Assembly: GCA_013365365.1 (NCBI GenBank)
Contig: JABVXU010000144.1
Coordinates: 57,734 to 121,733 of the forward strand
DNA: 64,000 nt
Direction of reading: 5' to 3'
DNA from: Cruorifilaria tuberocauda
Taxonomy: Eukaryota > Nematoda > Chromadorea > Rhabditida > Onchocercidae
Below the pieces are notes generated by a model. The model ran no database searches. It was not told the DNA's origin and worked only from the letters and a program-made list of their open reading frames with translations. The first letter of the stretch is position 1. Every line of letters starts with the position of its first letter. Shown one piece after another: positions 1 to 13,188 of this stretch. A program made the translations under genes and the position numbers.

Positions 1-224
1 GCTGTTTGATTACTACTAAGGAAGTTTAGATGCTCTACATTATAGAAGGTGAGAACTCAAGGCATCTAATCGTTCAAAAGCGCAGTTCCGTACTAATCTT
101 CAAACTATTCGTAATTAATTTGCTAATAATAATAGTATAAACCATGTGAAGTCTAACAGATTCCCTAGTAGAAGTATAGTGATGGCTTATGATTTACAAG
201 AATTTAATACGAAAGTGAACAGAA

Positions 225-1214
225 TTATACCGCTTCAGTAGTTTGACTTCCACACGCTGCCCTCAATCGATCAATTTCACGTTCCAGTGTAGCGTTTTCC
301 TCCTCCAATACGCGATTTTGAGCCAAGATTTGCTCCAACTCTGCCTTTCTGGAAGTGATTAGATCGATTGATCTTTTCAGAACAACAGCTCGTGAAGCCT
401 ATAAATTAACTTTTAGCAAGCATACTTTATTAACCTTATCGATTATAAGCATCAAAATATAACAGTGTTTGATAGATGCAATATTAATAGACTTATTAAC
501 AGATATTAACAGACTGTTATCTCTTCCACGATGATCATAATATAGTTCACTTTTGTTAGCACAAAATGATTGCTTCTGGAATTCTTGAATAATTTCAAAA
601 TTTTACTATCTTGGTTGTCTATTTCTTCTTATCCTAGTTATCTAATAAAAAATAAAACTGCAAACTGTCTTTAAGGATAAAAAAAAAGCAATTAGAAATG
701 TACTCTTTCATTCTGCATGCCGGGAAAAGTATCCTTTAAAGCAGCATACATATCCTTGATATTATCACGACGACGTCGTTCTAAAGCATTATGCTGTGCA
801 CGGGCATGTCGTTTACTATCACTTGCACGTGCCGAGCTCGTTGCAGTATCATCCTAAATTAATTTACTTGGCATTATGTGATAAGCAACAAGTGAATAAA
901 AGAATTCACTTCAATCTTCAAGTGATAATCAGAGTACTACTCCAAGTGATGACAAAAATATTATGTTCACATATTACAAGAACCAATTATTCTTATATAA
1001 TAAAATATGAAATTTAGGAACATCATTATTGACTATGAAATTAAGCAACATTATAATAGAGTAATATTGAAAACAAAATTCAATACATTTCATCGATCTT
1101 AAGCTCTTCGTTCAAAATCTGCAATAATAAGAAATGAAATAATTATAATTATGCAAAAGAAGGAATACCAATCATGGTCTTTACCTCTGCTTCACTAAAA
1201 TCGTCATCACTCAT
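225..1214 (-). CDS. mxl-1: Max-like bHLH leucine-zipper transcription factor
   Basis: Three exons on the minus strand, 1214-1185, 853-704 and 398-225, join in phase 0 to give 117 residues. The protein begins MSDDDFSEAE and has a basic region (about 22-37) with HNALERRRRDN, carrying the His, Glu and Arg spacing that contacts E-boxes in Max. A helix-loop-helix follows (DNIKDMYAALKDTFPG, then ASRAVVLKRSIDLI), then a leucine zipper at about 76-103. The length is close to C. elegans MXL-1, and the helix-1 wording is nearly the same. Max proteins are the obligate partners of Myc/Mad-type factors and bind CACGTG in the nucleus. It is divergently arranged from pgs-1. The first exon is short, but its GT donor and the next acceptor keep phase. 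The family call is firm; orthology to mxl-1 rather than another Max-like nematode gene is inferred from overall resemblance. Confidence 0.9.
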
Positions 1215-2205
1215 ATTTCCAAACTGTTCAATAGAATGACCAATCGATAATTCCAAATTATCCTGAAGGAGTTACACGAAAAGTTAAACGAACCGCGAAA
1301 CCAAGAGTAGTGTAATATCGGTGATCTGAAATAATCGTTCCATGATTTTTATCAGATCAATTCAATTCGTTAAAGACAGAAATTGTGATCTACTTCATGC
1401 TTCCCTAGTAATCTGCACAAAGTCTAATTAGTAATCTAATCAACGAAGTTAATTAAAGCATATTCAGAGTAGAAGTAACAGAAGCTTAATCAAGACAATT
1501 AGCAAAATCTTATCAAAATAAAGCAAAATGCATGAAAAATTACCTAATAAAGACTTAATTAACGAAAGCTAAAATACACAAAAGACGCTTAAGCGAACAT
1601 AGAAATGAATTCAAGTAACCATGGGCTGAAAAAAGCATTGAAAAAAGGGATCAAGATTTATAATGAACACCGAAAAGCAGAACTATCAACAACTACCAGC
1701 ACTGATCATCTTTTCAAAATTAAAAATTACGCATGGTGGGAAGGAGATTTTCATTTCGGCCTATTTATAAAGTATAGGACTTTTTTTTAATTGATCTTTT
1801 TCAAGTTTTGATAGCGATTCTGAGAGGCATGAATACGCAGTGAAGCATCATAATCTAACTTCACATTCCTCGTAATCATTAATTAATAGCTTATTCTTAA
1901 TAGCTTAAACACATTACTGAAGTGTTCTGTTATTAGTGGTATGTGTGATTTTTTAATTATGGAGCATTTAAAGGATATCACATATGTATGGAATACACTT
2001 TTCATTATAACAAGACATATAAGTTGATTCTTAACAATACCATAAGTTTTGTAATGCTTCATTAGTCATCTATTTATTTTACATTTCACGTATATATGTG
2101 TTTCTTATTTCTATTTTAACAGCCTGTTTTCAAGTATTTTTTATTATTTAAGCAATTTTTGTTCTATTTATTGCTTTTAAGCTGTTTAATACTTTTTTCC
2201 TGGAA
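1215..2205. other. Divergent intergenic region mxl-1 / pgs-1
   Basis: AT-rich sequence between two divergent starts. It presumably holds both promoters. The only open frames are short and lack splice or family support. No repeat or RNA gene was recognised. Confidence 0.5.
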
Positions 2206-5200
2206 ATGGGAGATGTTACAATGAATTCGGTATGTGAAGCAAATTATGATACCCTCGAGTGGCTTCCTGAAAATGCTCCTTATGTTGAGATTGATCCTGA
2301 TAAGATAAAAATAATCGAAAATCCGACAGAATTTTATGACAAATTACTGGTTAGACGTTTGGTTTCTAAATTAAAACTATTCTAAATCAAAACAATAAGA
2401 ATATTGTTTAAAACCTCTTTAAATTGAAGTTTCCGGATTTCATCTCTCACTTAAATATTATATGTATCTATGGGCAATTCAAAATTGAAAATCAATTTGA
2501 TATGGAGTTGGAATATATATCTTGTCATTTTTTTAGTGCTTAATTCGAGAAGCCAAGGAAAGGATTGTAATGTCAACTTTATATTTGGGTGGTGGCAGTT
2601 ACGAAGAAACTTTGGTATACACTTGCTATATTTTTTCCTGTTATCAAGGGATAATGACTGTTTAAAAAGATAAGCTTCATTTAATATTTGATTAAATTGT
2701 ATTCCAAAGCTTTCCAAGCATTCGGTAGTTTTTGGGTACAGTACATAACAGTTGAGATTTATTCGAGCAACTGGTTCTGCAATCTTAGCGATTTTTTGAT
2801 TGATGTTTTTATGAGATAATGATAAGGCATCAATGAGAATTACAGGATACTAATTAAATGCCTCTGTTCATAATTTTTCGTTTGTAGATAGCTGAATTGG
2901 AGAAAGCATTGGATATGAATTCAAATATAAAAATGAGTATTCTTGTGGATTATCTTAGGGGTACGCGTGGTGGAGCAGAAAGAAATTCTATCGTGTTGTT
3001 AAAAAGGTATAGTTAAAAAGCATGTATTATGATATTCAATTCAGAGAGGGGGAAGTAGATTATCAAAGTATATGGGACTTTTCGATATCCGCGGTAGTTA
3101 TTGAGGTTTTTGCGTGCGACAGATTATTTAAAGATAAAGATATCCTGCAATTATTAGGTAAAATAGTGGGATAAGGGAATTATTCCTTTTTTTGATAATC
3201 ATGATATACGTATATTATCAAGTAAAAGGCATTTCTGTGCCATATGATATCAGCAATAAAACTGCTTGATTTTTTCCATCACCTTGTTGTTCAGTAATTT
3301 ATATTAACTGAGCCTTTTCTTCAACGAAATTTTAAAAGACTGATGCCGCGTGTGTCAGTGTACTTATTCCATACGCCATGTTTACGCGGTCTCAAGAAAA
3401 TGATACTGCCTGAAAGAGTCAATGAAGTGATCGGTTTGCAACATATGAAACTTTTGCTATTCGACAATCACATGATCCTTACCGGGTAAATTTATGTATA
3501 TCTAGCCAAAATTCTTTTGCTCTAGAATCCGAGAACGAGCAGGAAAATTCGGTTAAGAGAATAGTATGCTTTCAACAGTTGAAGAAGTCGCTTTCTGTGA
3601 TGTTTACCAACATGGAAATTCAATTATCATGATGTTGATTAGTTTCAGTATCTCTTCTCTCCTGTTTTTTCTGATTTAGGTAGCATTATAGTAGAAATTT
3701 CCTAGAAGTACTGGAAGGAAATAGAGGAAATAGTTGGATTCTGCAAAAAATTATAAGATATATTTGAAAGTTTCCGACAGTTTTTGTTTTATTTAAAATT
3801 CCTTTTACGCTGTTTTCATTGCTCTTGGCAGTCATTTGTGTTAAAAGTAGAGAAGATAGTGTTCGGTATTACAATTAAATGATATATTCTGATTTTCAGC
3901 GCTAATCTTTCGAACATTTATTTCACAAATCGGCGGGATAGATATATCCTTATCGAGAATTGTCCGCGGCTGGCAAATTTTGTTGAGTCGTTAGTTGAAG
4001 CTGTTGGTTCATGCTCATTCATATTAAATATGGAAGGAACTATCAATTTATCGGAAAAATGCCATGTCCATCCTTTTAAAGGTAAAAATTTTTAATGCTT
4101 TATTCTTTTAATTATAATTTTAATACAAATCATATCAAAATGAGTAAGAAATCCATTGCTTCTATGTCATTTATTAATATAGATTTTTCGGGTTTATCGT
4201 GTCAAAGTTAAAGTAATCACTGAAATCTGATTATTTCTTTTTTCAACAACTCTGATACAGCAGCCACTTTCGGTAAACTAATGGGCTCTATTTTCGGTCT
4301 TCTTTTAGGGAGATGGTCTCCTTTTAAAAATTCTTGCTGTAGTAATTAGTTATGAACTTTGTTATTTCTCTGCATAGGCTAATTCTTTTTTATTCAGGAA
4401 GTTTTGAAGCATATAAAAGAATGCTTCACAGTCGAGTCATGTCAACGTTGAACGCATTCGGCAAAGAATGTAGTTTCGGAAGTAGTGTCGCTACTGGTAC
4501 ACGAATATATCCTTTGTTACAAATGGGCATCCTATCAATCAATCAGGAACTCGAGTTTTTAAAAAATTTTTTATCTCTGCAGGTTCTTAAATTTGATTCT
4601 TGAAGCTATAATATAGAAAAAGAGTTCCATTACTTACGTTTCTTTTATTAAGCTTATCCTTATAATGCATTGCTTGGTTTATCAAAATTCTGAATTTTAA
4701 TTTTTCAGAATCATCAACTATCGTTAACAGTATCATCAGGCTATTTCAATTTCACCGATTGTTACATTGATCTGATAGCAAAGAAAAATTCTTTCGAAAT
4801 GGATATCGTTTATGCATCACCTCAAGTTAGATTACTAGACCTACTTGTTACTGTGTTGTTATTTTCTCCATTTCATTCTTTCATATGTATATATTTTGAA
4901 TGTAGGCAAATGGGTTCTATCAAGCATCTGGTTTGTTTGGTTTCATACCGTTGATGTATGTTTATATATCACATCTTTTCTATAAAATGATTGGTCCAAA
5001 CATTAGACTGTTTGAATACAATAGATCAGGATGGTCCTATCACGCAAAAGGTCTATGGATTGATTCCAAGCAATCATCCATATCGGCCACTATGATTGGC
5101 TCGTCCAATTTCGGTATGTTTTCCGTTTCAGAAGTTACGTAGTCTGATTGATTTTTAATAAGTTTCTTTGCTCATGTAGCGCTATTAGGATAATGTATAC

Positions 5201-5917
5201 ACTTTTGTTTTTCTCTTCATTTCAAACAGCATCAACTTCTAAAAGATTTTCAGTCAGTTAATGTCTATTTTTGCATCATATTAGCTGTTTCTTTTCGGCT
5301 CTCACTAGTTCTCTAGAATATGCTTCATTATTTTTTTTAATGTTGTTGACTTTGAGCCTTAACTTCTTTAACTGATTGATTTTCTAGAAATCTCTTGTTT
5401 AAATTAAAGAAAAACGAGTTGTTAAAAAAAGGTTCTTGACAAATCACTATGGTAAAATAAATTTTCTCAAGGTTTGTCATAAAATAGATAATTCGTTAAA
5501 AAATGTGAGCTGTAATTTTGACTGGTTCTGGAAGATGCGAATATCATGAATGTAGCGAATATTTCCCTGCAAAATTTTCAGGACACCGATCTGTACATCG
5601 AGATCTTGAGGCACAGTTCCTTATAATTACCTATGATGAGAAATTGAAAACTAGATTACAAGAGGTGGGTTGTGTTGATTGATCAAGAAGAGGCTGAAAA
5701 CATTATTATTTATTAAGTATTGGAAATTTCGACAAATCTGCTTTCTAATCAGTAATCATGTAACAGTCTTCCTCTTATTGTAATGAAATGTTTTAAGGAA
5801 CGTTCGCGAATATTGAACTATGCAGTAAAAGTGGATGCTGCAACGTTCTTACGGCATGATCATTTCGTTCCATTCTGGATCCGTTTAATCTCGCGATTTA
5901 TTCGAAATTATTTCTAA
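2206..5917 (+). CDS. pgs-1: CDP-diacylglycerol-glycerol-3-phosphate 3-phosphatidyltransferase (PGP synthase)
   Basis: Ten exons (2206-2349, 2537-2614, 2888-3006, 3339-3485, 3900-4081, 4398-4582, 4709-4825, 4906-5113, 5582-5664, 5798-5917) give 460 residues. It is a phospholipase-D superfamily enzyme of the PGS1 type, making phosphatidylglycerophosphate for cardiolipin in mitochondria. The first HKD-like motif is GLQHMKLLLFDN (His149, Lys151), followed by LTGANLSNIYFTNRRDRY. The second is WSYHAKGLWI (His370, Lys372), followed by MIGSSNFGHRSVHRDLEAQ. Both surroundings match the animal PGS1 pattern closely, as do the N-terminal EFYDKLL and LYLGGG segments. The chosen ATG follows a T-rich stretch. 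The frame stays open about 50 bases upstream without another ATG, so a longer mitochondrial presequence in an upstream exon is possible. TMEM186, another mitochondrial gene, lies 710 bases downstream on the same strand. Confidence 0.92.
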
Positions 5918-6627
5918 TTTGGAGCATTGATACCCGGCTTATTTCTTTTCACTTGCATTACCTTCTTTTGTAAAGATCAAGGCAACTGAACGGGTTGACA
6001 AAAAAAGACCAATGGCTGTGTTTTTTATCAAAAGTGCATTATTTGTTAAGATCTGTTAATCTGTGCCAAATATTGATTGTTGGCTTATTTTATCCTTTAT
6101 TTGTTGAGTGTGATTTTTAATAATTTCGTTCTTGTTTATTGTAGGTGCAATGTAATCTTTGTGTATTTCAGTGATAACAGTGTAATAATGGTGTACGTCT
6201 GTATGATAATATTTTTCCAGAAGAAGAATTTCATTACTGATCACTACATTGTTCTACACGTTCTTCTGACGTTCTGTTTTGAACGTGCACGTTCTGACCA
6301 CTTATTATTTTTAGTAATCAAAACGATGAAATGAGAAGCAAAAATGATATAAAGTGCAGGCTAAATATGAATTCGTGTATTTTGTGCAGAAGTCGAAGCA
6401 TTTAATTCGTATGAAATTTGATATCCGGCTTATTTTTTTTTGCGAATATCTCTTTCGTTAGTGTCCATTTCATCCTTCTTTCAATTCGATCATTCACTTA
6501 GATTTATATCTGGGAAGGGAGGAGTGAGAATGTGAATATTGAATAAATTGGGTTATATGAAAAAGATTTACCGTGATGATAACGAGGAAGGCAATGGTTG
6601 TAGGTCATAATTTTCCTTGATACAGAT
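5918..6627. other. Intergenic region pgs-1 / TMEM186
   Basis: AT-rich spacer between two co-oriented genes. Short open frames on both strands overlap each other and have no family resemblance. Nothing else was recognised. The spacing would be permissive for a nematode operon, but no direct sign of one is visible. Confidence 0.4.
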
Positions 6628-8309
6628 ATGGTATTGTTACAAGGTTTGATATTTGGTCGTGCTTTAATGGAATCGATAGCACGAAGAGGTGCAGCTTCAG
6701 CAACAGCTACTGCAAGTCTCTCTCATCGAAATCGAACGCAGCGAAAAGGTGTAGTGCATCGTGAATTGAAACGTACGATAAATCCCTATGAAAGTAGAGA
6801 ATTACTACGAAGGTTAGAGAGATGTTCAGTTCGCCACTTATCGTCAGGAACGACAACTGCATCATCGAAATCGTTGAAGGAATTTCTCAAGGATGAAGTT
6901 TGGTTAGTGGGTTTCTATTCTTTATTTGTCATATTTATGAAAGATTCGTTACGAGTTATAACCGTTGCTTAAAAATACTGTCATTGTCTCAATTGCATCA
7001 AACGAAAAGATTAGAGTTCAAAGTATTCAGTAAAAATTTAAGAAAAAAGTTTTCGAATTATAACTCTTTTGAGAATAAAAATGACATTGTTCTGTTTTTA
7101 ATGAAAGTATAGTATTACCATTAAACTTAGAAAACTGAATATTCGAGGGGAATGCTTCTTTAGAATATCATAATCTTTCAATGATCTTTAACAAGTTTTT
7201 TTAATTTTTTGAAATTCTTGTAAACCATCACTTGCTCAAGCAATTATATTATTATTTTTCTCATCTAAGAAAAGAATTGGTATGGAAATACAACGAAATA
7301 AATTTTCTAATTCTGAAATGAATTTTCTAAGCGTTCTTTTGATTTAAGGATTCCAGTTTACCGTTTTCGTGGAATCCATTATTCTGTTCTCGCAGCAAGA
7401 ACGAAGTTAGCAATAACATTCTCAACTGTGGCTTTGGTTCCGTATAAATACTGGCAATATCTTGATGATGCAATATCCATCAATCAATTTGCTGCCTTTT
7501 CGGCTTTCGCCTCTTTCACAACTTTAGCATTCATCTTCTTTTGCAGGTAACTAAATTGATATATCTACATAAACTTAAAGGGTAAACTTTGTATACTACT
7601 ATATTAGAAAATCTATTAAGAAACACTAAAGTTTATGCTTCTTTTTCAAATTATTATTTCTCCAAAATAATTCTTTATTAACTTTATCAATTTTATAGTA
7701 ATGGAAATTTTCAGATATTTCCATGGTCTAATAGGTGTGATTTCAATGAATGAAACTAATGAGTATATACGGATTGGATATTTGTCATTTTGGGGAAGTA
7801 GATGTAATAAATACATGAAATTAGATGATGTGATACCGCTCAATGAATCAAGCACCGGTGTCAGCAGTAAAATTGTGCGGTTTCGACGATATTCATCGTA
7901 TGTGAATTTAATTTCGAAATTATTGCATACTATGTTAATATCTCATTTAAGTCTAGGACATTTAAATTTTAGAATCCCAGAGTTCAGCATCGAAATTATT
8001 TATTTCGATGATACGCGATTTCGCTATTTGTAGACTGTATCAAAAAAGATTGGTGAAAAGAAACATTCATTTTTTTTATTATAAATAACTAGAAGTAAAA
8101 GATATGATGTACTCTTAAACCTTTTATCCTAATTGTATTTCGATCTCATTGTTTGCAAAATCATTATATGTATGCAGAATCTTTTTATCTTTTGCAGGAA
8201 TGAAACATTGAATCTATCATTATTTGGCACGGAAGTGTTGGACAAGGAACGATGCACTATTTTGTTCGGTGATACTACTGTCTTCTCTCCTTCTATTTCA
8301 ACAAAGTGA
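6628..8309 (+). CDS. TMEM186: TMEM186-like mitochondrial inner-membrane protein
   Basis: Four exons (6628-6902, 7349-7546, 7715-7897, 8198-8309), all in phase, encode 255 residues. The N-terminal ~80 residues are Arg/Ser-rich, as expected of a mitochondrial targeting region (RGAASATATASLSHRNRTQR). The core begins with EVWIPVYRFRGIHYSVLAAR, the YRFxGI signature of TMEM186. Two hydrophobic segments follow, around LAITFSTVALVPYKYW and FSAFASFTTLAFIFF. The stretch after these, VISMNETNEYIRIGYLSFWG then KLDDVIPL, is the conserved C-terminal block. In mammals TMEM186 belongs to the MCIA complex that assembles respiratory complex I. Exon 3 uses the acceptor at 7713-7714 rather than the nearby TAG at about 7698, because only the former keeps frame. 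The last exon (NETLNLSLFGTE onward) is weakly conserved. Confidence 0.8.
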
Positions 8310-8967
8310 AATAAAGTAGTTAGAAATTTGATAATACCTAATCAGTAAGCTGCTTAAAATTACTGTTGATAAATTGATTGCAAAAATTTTCTAGCCTTGA
8401 AGAGAGATAGGATATATACTATGATGAGATATCTGAAATACATTTGATCTATGTTAAATGAGCCACATACCGAGCATTTCTTTTGGTAGACAATAATCTA
8501 TCAGTGCGGGGCAGTTCTTTTTATTCTGCTACATGCTAATTGAATCCATATGTGTTGACATTGGAAGTAGTTCCTGTTATAGTTATCTTTATGTTTTACT
8601 TGTACGTTTGTAATATTATCTTTCATCAATGATTAAATAGTATTCAAATTCAAAAATGCTTCATTTGTATCACATCGCAGCAATAATTCAAAGTCTTTTA
8701 ACTACCAGTTTTTATTATCGAAATTTTCTTAAAATGTAAGTAATGAGGACGACTTCACGCAATTTTTTCATTTTTTTTTATTGTGATAAGTTTTTGAAAC
8801 ATTAAAAACAATGTGTTAGTAGAAAAAGATTATTGGACAGAAGATCAAGGCATGATTATTTTTTTAAAGCATCCAACTCCGTTTCTTTTTTAAGGAGAAA
8901 CTGAAATGAAAATAGAACTGTACTTTTTCTGGAAGGAGTTACATAATAAACCATAAAAAAAAAATAG
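8310..8967. other. Convergent 3' intergenic region TMEM186 / Pax
   Basis: AT-rich sequence between two convergent stop codons. It presumably holds both 3' UTRs. No other feature was recognised. Confidence 0.5.
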
Positions 8968-11047
8968 TCACTGTATCCTGTTGATATTACCAGTTGGAAA
9001 ATTGTTTCTGTACGGAGGAATATCGCGAGATGGTATGTTAACTGCCATATTGTGAGGATGCATCATGCAGTCAGCACGCATAAAATCAGCTGTGAATATA
9101 AATCATCAAAGCTTATGGGAATGAAAATCATTATTTAAGACTTGTATCATATTCAAGTATTTCAAATTTCGAGAATATTTATTCTGCAAGAAAAAAGCCC
9201 TCTTAATATAACTATAAAATATACTTCAATAATCATTCTAGAGTCATTAAAAGTTCATGTTTCAATGAGACAACGTTATATTCCTTTTTCCGCTAGAAGT
9301 GTTATTCCAATTCTTTAAATGTTTCAAAATATTACTTACCAAAAGTTCGATCAATTGCTTGAGATGATCTATTATTATTTAACCAACTGGATTCATTTGC
9401 TGATTCTAATGCTACATCTTCTGATGACATTGATGAGTATGGGAAGAAATTAGGAGATACAACATTCACTGCTAAAAATTATGATGCTGGAGGTTTTTCT
9501 ATAATTAATTAGTGAATTTAATTACCATTTTCCATCACTTGCCATTAAACCACTATTATTTTGTGGTATCTTCAAGCATCCCTCTGCAAGGAAACGAAAA
9601 AATAATTAATAGTTGAAAAGTTCGAATGTAAAACAACAACGTCAACTTAAGCTTTAAATTATGCCATCAACAATTACGAGTAAATGATATTGTCGTTTTG
9701 GATTATTTGAAATAAGTTTGCCAATAAATAGCTAAAATTATTTTGATTTAGTTTGCAAACATTATGATAGACTGCAAAATTAAAAAATGAAAAGATATGT
9801 ATAATAAATTCAACATTAAATAAAGTTCGAGCAAAATGTCTATTTTATAGTGTTAATGATAAGAGGATGGATCACTTACTAGTTGTTAAGCAGCATGAAT
9901 CACTTGCTGGAGTGATGTGTTTATTTCTGAGAACCCTTGAAATGGAACTCACGGATGGCAAATTATGTTTATGGCATATTTTGTCGTATAGTAATTGTTC
10001 TCGGATTTCCCAGGCAAAAATTCGCGGATTACGAAGTTTCAAAAAATGTATATAATCAACTACCTGAAATATACGTAATAACTTAAATAATTTTTAATAT
10101 TTATAGTAAATTATTTCCTTAAATAATTATAGTAAATTAATTTAGCATTTTACATATCAGAAAAAATTTTTAATGTTTACAAGTAATTTTAAAAATTTTA
10201 AATTGTTACTTTTTAAAGAAAGAATGGAAATTTCGGCAAAATGACATTGTATCAATCAGGAAGTTTTTTTCTTTTTTTGATGAGCTAATTATTGATTGAA
10301 TCAATTGTTTTGTTCATTCATAATTTCCGATTTTCAAAAAAATAATGTAAAGAAAGCAATGTTTTTAACATACCATAGGGGTTGTGACACGTGGTTTACT
10401 ACCACCTACGGTACCGGGCATTACTGTACCATATTCTGCATAACGTGACAAAATTTTGCTAATACAACCGTGCGAAATTTTTAATTGTCGTGAAATATCA
10501 CACGGTCGAAATCCACGTTTGGTTAATTCAATAATTTTGTGGCGTAAGCGAAGCGGAAGTGGACGTCCATTTACGAATGCACCACCAAGTTGATTCACTT
10601 CAATACTAGATATTCCTAAGAGAAAAATAAGGAAACTAATTTATTTTTTAATTTTGCACTTGCACAAAGCAATTAATTAAATTTATCATTAATTATCAGA
10701 AAAAAATCGACTCAAATAATTCATCTTCTATTTATTATATCTTGTATTCCAGATACAAAAAGATTACGATAACCATTTACCATGATAGTACGTGTCACCT
10801 AAATAATAATTATTTCCAGCTTACATTGATGAATAAAACACGTTTGGCAAGAAAATACTGTGATTACGAAAATGCTTAGCAAATAATACGATTAATTTTG
10901 TTTGAATTTCATAAAATTAAAAAAATTTTAAGCACTTTTGAAATATAAAAATTATGTGTACTTACCTGATGTTTTCGAAGTAACCGATGAAATTTTTTTC
11001 GGGAATAATTCATACTCCTTTTCATGGATACCATATTCTGGCATCAT
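8968..11047 (-). CDS. PAX1/9-like paired-domain transcription factor, no homeodomain
   Basis: Six minus-strand exons (11047-10966, 10615-10374, 10063-9880, 9583-9539, 9471-9340, 9089-8968) give 268 residues. The paired domain spans about residues 31-161. Its PAI half carries [31 protein letters not shown] and [10 protein letters not shown]. Its RED half carries [10 protein letters not shown] and [14 protein letters not shown]. The Asp in PCDIS with Arg in KPRVTTP points to the PAX1/9 group rather than PAX3/7 or PAX6. No homeodomain and no clear octapeptide follow; the tail is Ser/Asn-rich and ends in a Pro/Asn/Met-rich stretch. The start is the first of two adjacent ATGs after an in-frame stop. 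The exon 4 donor is uncertain. The strong GTAATT donor at 9525 breaks the frame of exon 5, so I used a GTGATG donor at 9538. Family call firm; subgroup and tail less so. Confidence 0.85.
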
Positions 11048-12804
11048 TTCTCATCAAGAAGTTCCCTCGATCAAATCAACTTGTTTTTGTGGGTAATAGA
11101 AATCCCCGCCCATTGGTAGCTTATTATCCTCTCTGTTCAGTGGTTGAAAAAAAGCTTAAAGATCTTTTATTCTTAGACAAACAAAATGGATGAATGATTT
11201 GGTTCTCTTTGGATATAAACAATTCTATTAACGTTGTTAATCTTTGCTGCATCAAACAAATAGTTATTTTCTTCCGTTTTTAGCGGTAAAACAAAAATAA
11301 AATTAAAAAAATTGATGGTTATTATCGAATCTTTCCAAAATTAAAGTAATAAAAACTTTGTTTTACATAGCATTATCATTTTTAGCATTGCATTTTATGC
11401 GATAATAAAAGATTTTAAAATATTTTCCAAATATTAATTCGAACAATTTTCGTTACATTTTCAGCCAATTTTTATTTGCTGAAAAAGTCAGAAGGAAGCG
11501 GATAGTTTCGATATCTTAAATATTTAAATTTTGAACAAATTAAAAGTTCGAAAATTTTCATTAAGAACAATGCTAGTTAAGATAATTAAGATGACATGAT
11601 GACATCATGTTCATTGAAATAATTAAGAACTAGACGACATGAAGGATTTGGTGATAACATCCCAAATTTTTACTTTTCTTTAAATTCAATGTGCTGTTAT
11701 CGAAAAACAAAGCATCAAACATTACAGTTCTTTACTTTTTCTTTACTTGATCTAGTAGGTAAACGTGGTAAGGTCAGATGACATAAATTTGATCGTCTTT
11801 CAAAATTTTTTTATTTTTAAAGGATCAATAATAGAAAGTATATCCATTTAGGGGTGAACAGCTTCCTCTTCTTTCTTTCTGTTTATAAAATTTTAAATTA
11901 GAAATGTTTAACAAATTGTCCGTCAGTAATAAGTCATTGAAATTGAAAGTTGATGATGGGGAAAGTGATGGTAGGATTAAGTGGACGAGAGGTCATCGGT
12001 AAAGACGGATCAGAAGGTTGATCAACAATCAATTCCTTTGAACAATGTTATTTTCCCATAACCAGAAATTTGTTAAAGCATAAAAGAATACGTCGAAAGC
12101 GGAAAAGTGCATTTTAAAGTTTAATTAATAATGAAATGAAAATTTTTTCACAACAAAATACTTTGTCCTTTTTTTCAAATCTTTATTTTTGTATTTGACA
12201 TTTTTTTTTAATTTTCGTTTTTAATTCGTTGTTTTGATTTTCGAATTTATTACTTCATTTCTGAATTTTGTTATTTTTGAACTTATTTGTTTTACTTCGC
12301 ATACCATTTTTTTTGTTTGTATTCACTTACGTTTTTTTATTTATTTTACACTTAATTTTTTCGACTACTCAAATTTCATTTTAATATGTAACATTTTACG
12401 AGTTACACAGAATACTTATTTTTACTCCTATACATTCTCATCCTGGCAAAATTTATAAAGTAGAGAAAGAATGGAATTAAATTAAGCAGGTATGAAAAAT
12501 TAAGAATTTAAGAGCAATGAATGAAATTGGGCCAAATTAACATTTGAACAATTTCCTTTTTAAACAGTTGATATTTTAATTCCAAATATTGAAAACGGTA
12601 AGAAAAATATTTGTAATTTAGTCATATATAAAATTATTAAGTTTATATTTCTTAAAAATAAGTTTAAAACAACATTTACTTTTTCAAAATTATACAAAAA
12701 ATTTTAACAAAAATTGATCGTAGCGAATTTGAGAAAATTCCATTGACTTAGTTACTAATAAGACATTTCAAAAACAAATTCGATTAATTTTCCCCTTTCC
12801 GGTA

Positions 12805-12851
12805 TACCATAATACAGCAAATATCCTTTAACTGTATTAATCATAAGAATC
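12805..12851 (+). repeat. Direct repeat copy 1 (47 bases)
   Basis: Starts taccataatac and ends tcataagaatc. It matches 13128-13174 with four substitutions over 47 bases. The intervening 276 bases show no obvious coding sequence. Confidence 0.75.
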
Positions 12852-13127
12852 GTAAGTTTAAGGTTCATAGGGAATATCTTTTTTTTCTGAAATTATGTAA
12901 TTAAATGTATGTTTACCTAATGAATATTAGTAAAATATAAGATTAGCGTTGCATAGGTTATATTCAATTACAGAAGCATTCCGAATCCGACTTCAATCCA
13001 ATATCATTTTTTATTAATCAGTTCTTATCGTTTCCGATTTCGTAAAGGGAAATGAAAACCACAAATATTTATCAAAATAGCAAAATCCGGTAATTCAACT
13101 TTATCCAAATACGATATTAGAAAGAAT

Positions 13128-13174
13128 TACCATAATACGGCAACTATCCTTTAACTTTATTAATCATAGGAATC
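13128..13174 (+). repeat. Direct repeat copy 2 (47 bases)
   Basis: Second copy of the 12805-12851 repeat. It ends 14 bases before the perfect inverted repeat at 13189, so the two may belong to one element. Confidence 0.75.
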
Positions 13175-13188
13175 TAAGGTTTATTAGT

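Noticed and set aside
7698..7714. TATAG acceptor for TMEM186 exon 3
   Set aside because: Using it leads to an in-frame TGA soon after. The TTTTCAG acceptor 16 bases later keeps the frame and the conserved MNETNEY block.
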